64,000 nucleotides of DNA from Dokdonella koreensis DS-123 (GTDB lineage: Bacteria > Pseudomonadota > Gammaproteobacteria > Xanthomonadales > Rhodanobacteraceae), in assembly GCF_001632775.1 (NCBI RefSeq), contig NZ_CP015249.1, positions 2,708,686 through 2,772,685 on the forward strand. Direction: 5' to 3'. The notes beneath the pieces are model-generated. The model searched no databases, had not been told where the DNA came from, and saw only the letters and a list, made by a program, of their open reading frames with translations. Made by a program: the position numbers and the translations under genes. The number at the start of each line of letters is the position of its first letter. Position 1 is the stretch's first letter. This document shows positions 61,518 through 64,000 of the stretch, piece after piece.

Positions 61518-64000
61518 TCACAGCCGGGCGCCGAGCGCAGCGCCCAGCCGCAGCAGGTCGGCGAACACACCGGCTGCCGTCACGTCCGGGCCGGCACCCG
61601 GCCCCTGCACGATCAGCGGATTGCTGGCATAGCGGCGCGTGGTGTACTGGACGATGTTGTCGGTCAGGCGCAGGTGCGCGAACGCCTGGTCGCCGGCCAC
61701 CTCGACCAGGCCGACCCGCGCACCGGACCGGTCCAGGCGGGCGACGTAGCGCAGCACCTTGCCCGCGGCGCGCGCCCGCGCATGGCGCCGCGCGATGTCC
61801 TCGTCGATCGCGGCCAGCGCCGCCGGCACCGCCTCGCGCGGCAGGTCGCGCACCGCCGCCGGCACCAGGCTCTCGACGGCGACGTCGGCCAGCTCCAGCG
61901 CCTGGCCGGCTTCGCGGGCGAGGATCACCAGCTTGCGCGCGACGTCCAGGCCCGACAGGTCGTCGCGCGGATCGGGCTCGGTGTAGCCGAGCGCATGCGC
62001 CTCGGCGACCAGCGCCGAGAACGGCTGGCTGCCGTCGTAGCGGTTGAACAGCCACGCCAGCGTGCCGGACAGGATGCCTTCGACGGCGACCAGTTCGTCG
62101 CCGGTGTCGAGCAGGTCGCGCAGGGTCTGGATCACCGGCAGGCCGGCGCCGACGGTCGCCTCGTAGCGCCAGCGCGCGCCACCGGCCTCGGCCGCCGCGC
62201 GGATCGCGCGGTACAGCGCCAGCGGCCCGGCCCCCGCCTGCTTGTTCGGCGTGACGACATGGATGCCGGCGGCCAGCCAGTCCGGGTAGCGCGCCGCCAC
62301 CGCGGCGCTCGCGCTGCAGTCGACGATGACGGCATGCGGCAGGTGCGGGGCGTGGACGTGAGCGGCGAAGCGGTCCAGGTCCGCCGCCTCGCCGCCGGCC
62401 GCCACGCGGCGCTGCCAGTCGGCCGGCAGCTCGCCGCGCTCGTCGGTCCACAGCTGCCGGCTGCCGGCGATCGCGCGGACGCGCAGGTCCAGGCGGGTAT
62501 CGCGCTGCAGCCGCGGCGCGGCCTCGCGGATCTGCTCGATCAGCGCGCGCCCGACGTTGCCGGGCCCGATCAGCCCCACCGACAGCGCCTGCGGGGACAG
62601 CCAGAAGCCGGCATGCGCGGCGCGCAGCGCACGCGCGGCATCGGCGCCGGCCAGCGCGACCGAGATGTTCCGCTCCGAGGCGCCCTGCGCGATCGCGCGC
62701 ACATTGACGCGCGCACGGCCGAGCGAAGCGAACAGGCGTGCCGCCACGCCCGGCATGCCGGCCATGCCGTCGCCGACCGCGGCCAGCACGCTGATGCCGG
62801 CGGTCACCGCGATGTCCTGGATCTGGCCGTCCGCCAGCTCCGCGGCGAACGCCGCCGCCAGGCCGCTGCGGGCACGCTCGACGTCGCCGGCACGGACCAC
62901 GCAGCAGATCGAATGCTCCGAGGATCCCTGCGAGATCATCACGACCGAGACGCCGGCGCTGCGCAGCGCGGCGAACACCCGCTCGGCCGTACCCGGCACG
63001 CCGATCATGCCGGCACCCTCGACATTGACCAGGGCCAGGTTGTCGGCCAGCGAGAGGCCCTTGACCGGCATCGGCGGGGTTTCGGCCGCACCGATGCAGG
63101 TGCCCGGATGGTTCGGCCGGAAGGTGTTGCGGATGCGGATCGGCAGGCCGAGCGCCATCGCCGGCAGCATCGTCTGCGGATGGATCACCTTGGCGCCGAA
63201 GTAGGCCAGCTCGCAGGCCTCCTCGTAGGACATCGCCGCCAATGGCACCGCCTCGGGCACCAGGCGCGGATCGGCGGACAGCACGCCGTCGACGTCGGTC
63301 CAGATGTTGAGTTCGCAGGCGCCGAACAGCGCGGCGAAGATCGCGCCGGAATAGTCGCTGCCGTTGCGGCCGAGGACCGTCGGGCGGCCGTCGGCGTCGC
63401 GCGCGACGAAGCCGGTCGCGATCACGCGCGCCTGCGGGTGGCCGTCGCGCCAATCGGCCAGGCGCCGGGCGCTGTCGTCCCAGTCCACGGCGACGCCGAG
63501 TTCACCGTGACGCACCGTCAGCACCTCGCGGGCGTCGAGCATCGCGCATTCGGCACCCTGCGCCACGAGCAGCGCCGACAGCAGCCGCGCCGACCAGACC
63601 TCGCCCAGGCCCTGGATGCGCTCCAGCGCCTCGCGCGCCGGAAAACCGAGCACCGCCAGTGCCTGCAGCAGGTCCGCCAGGCCGGCATGGCTGGCGTCGA
63701 GCCACGCCTGCGTCGGACCTGCCTGGCCGCCGAGCAGGTCGCCGGCCACGGCGAGGTGACGCTCGCGCAAGCTGCCGGCCGCGGCGCGCCAGTCGCCCGT
63801 GCCGGAGGCCGCGTCCTGGGCCAGCGCGATCAGCGCGTCGGTCACGCCCTGCATCGCCGAGACCACGGCGATCTGCCGGTCCTCGGCCTGGTCGCGCAGG
63901 ATCGCGGCAACGCCGCGGTAGCACCCGGCATCGGCCAGCGAAGAGCCGCCGAACTTGTGGGCGACGGTGCGGGTGCCGGCCGGGATGCCGCGCGTCCCGA
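61518..64000 (-). CDS. thrA: Bifunctional aspartate kinase/homoserine dehydrogenase I (5' end outside window)
   Basis: 827 codons are visible; the extreme N-terminus lies past the window edge. The first visible segment already shows the kinase motif [11 protein letters not shown], so only a few residues can be missing. Aspartate kinase (to about 290) carries [27 protein letters not shown]. Two ACT regulatory units follow (about 310-460), the site of threonine feedback. The homoserine dehydrogenase part starts at [17 protein letters not shown] and carries [29 protein letters not shown], the NAD(P) and substrate sites. It catalyses the first and third steps from aspartate to threonine. It is the first gene of the thr operon; the leader lies outside the window. 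Confidence 0.97.
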   Translation of the reverse strand, partial: GTRGIPAGTRTVAHKFGGSSLADAGCYRGVAAILRDQAEDRQIAVVSAMQGVTDALIALAQDAASGTGDWRAAAGSLRERHLAVAGDLLGGQAGPTQAWLDASHAGLADLLQALAVLGFPAREALERIQGLGEVWSARLLSALLVAQGAECAMLDAREVLTVRHGELGVAVDWDDSARRLADWRDGHPQARVIATGFVARDADGRPTVLGRNGSDYSGAIFAALFGACELNIWTDVDGVLSADPRLVPEAVPLAAMSYEEACELAYFGAKVIHPQTMLPAMALGLPIRIRNTFRPNHPGTCIGAAETPPMPVKGLSLADNLALVNVEGAGMIGVPGTAERVFAALRSAGVSVVMISQGSSEHSICCVVRAGDVERARSGLAAAFAAELADGQIQDIAVTAGISVLAAVGDGMAGMPGVAARLFASLGRARVNVRAIAQGASERNISVALAGADAARALRAAHAGFWLSPQALSVGLIGPGNVGRALIEQIREAAPRLQRDTRLDLRVRAIAGSRQLWTDERGELPADWQRRVAAGGEAADLDRFAAHVHAPHLPHAVIVDCSASAAVAARYPDWLAAGIHVVTPNKQAGAGPLALYRAIRAAAEAGGARWRYEATVGAGLPVIQTLRDLLDTGDELVAVEGILSGTLAWLFNRYDGSQPFSALVAEAHALGYTEPDPRDDLSGLDVARKLVILAREAGQALELADVAVESLVPAAVRDLPREAVPAALAAIDEDIARRHARARAAGKVLRYVARLDRSGARVGLVEVAGDQAFAHLRLTDNIVQYTTRRYASNPLIVQGPGAGPDVTAAGVFADLLRLGAALGARL

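Overview
The window is a 64 kb chromosomal segment of very high GC content. Gene content points to a gammaproteobacterium of the Xanthomonadales/Rhodanobacteraceae type, with Dokdonella-like genera a tentative guess. The indicators are sspA-sspB beside petABC, a bifunctional thrA-thrB-thrC cluster, Anr/FNR-type regulation of cbb3 oxidase and hemN, a TonB/Fur iron operon and a phasin. There are no tRNA or rRNA genes, CRISPR arrays, prophages or complete insertion sequences. Almost everything reads as core chromosome.

Layout. 1-4568: a truncated sulfatase-like lipoprotein, two secreted proteins of unknown function (one PPC-like, one DUF1573/FN3-like) and L-serine ammonia-lyase. 4764-12259: three tandem, separately terminated paralogous secreted subtilisin-like proteases. 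12397-17247: a leftward block in which two dynamin-like GTPases bracket YceI - cytochrome b561 - YceI. 17324-28404: a giant hybrid sensor kinase, hemE, a WGR-domain protein, a beta-propeller protein, miaB, a lytic transglycosylase, hemN and fnr. 28495-34429: a leftward iron operon (DUF4198 protein, EF-hand protein, ApbE-DUF2271 protein, TonB receptor) behind a promoter overlapped by a Fur-like box. 34579-43015: the complete ccoNOQP + ccoGHIS cbb3 oxidase cluster, tightly overlapping and preceded by an FNR box. 43298-47487: a beta-propeller diguanylate cyclase and a DegS/AlgW-like protease. 47777-51633: petABC (bc1 complex) and sspAB. 51796-59152: sppA, trpS, a structured 270-bp repeat element, dusB, a DedA protein, queD, a chalcone-isomerase-like protein and a phasin. 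59276-64000: thrC, thrB and thrA (thrA runs off the window).

How the parts fit. The central theme is respiration under changing oxygen and its cofactor supply. The bc1 complex (petABC) and cbb3 oxidase form one electron route to oxygen at low tension. hemE and hemN make heme, the CcoGHIS proteins and a SafE-like protein mature the copper/heme centres, and FNR sits beside hemN. Palindromes of the form TTGAC-N4-ATCAA precede both hemN and ccoN, so FNR probably drives both. The Fur-type operon would bring in iron or heme. A second theme is the cell envelope: three exported subtilases, SppA, a DegS-like protease, a lytic transglycosylase, YceI proteins and two propeller-type signal transducers.

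The least explained items are the structured repeat at trpS, the GTPase-bracketed YceI/b561 block, the short FixH and 104-residue protein in the cco cluster, and the EF-hand protein in the iron operon. All functional calls come from reading motifs by eye. Start codons were chosen from ribosome-binding sites, signal peptides and overlap with neighbours.
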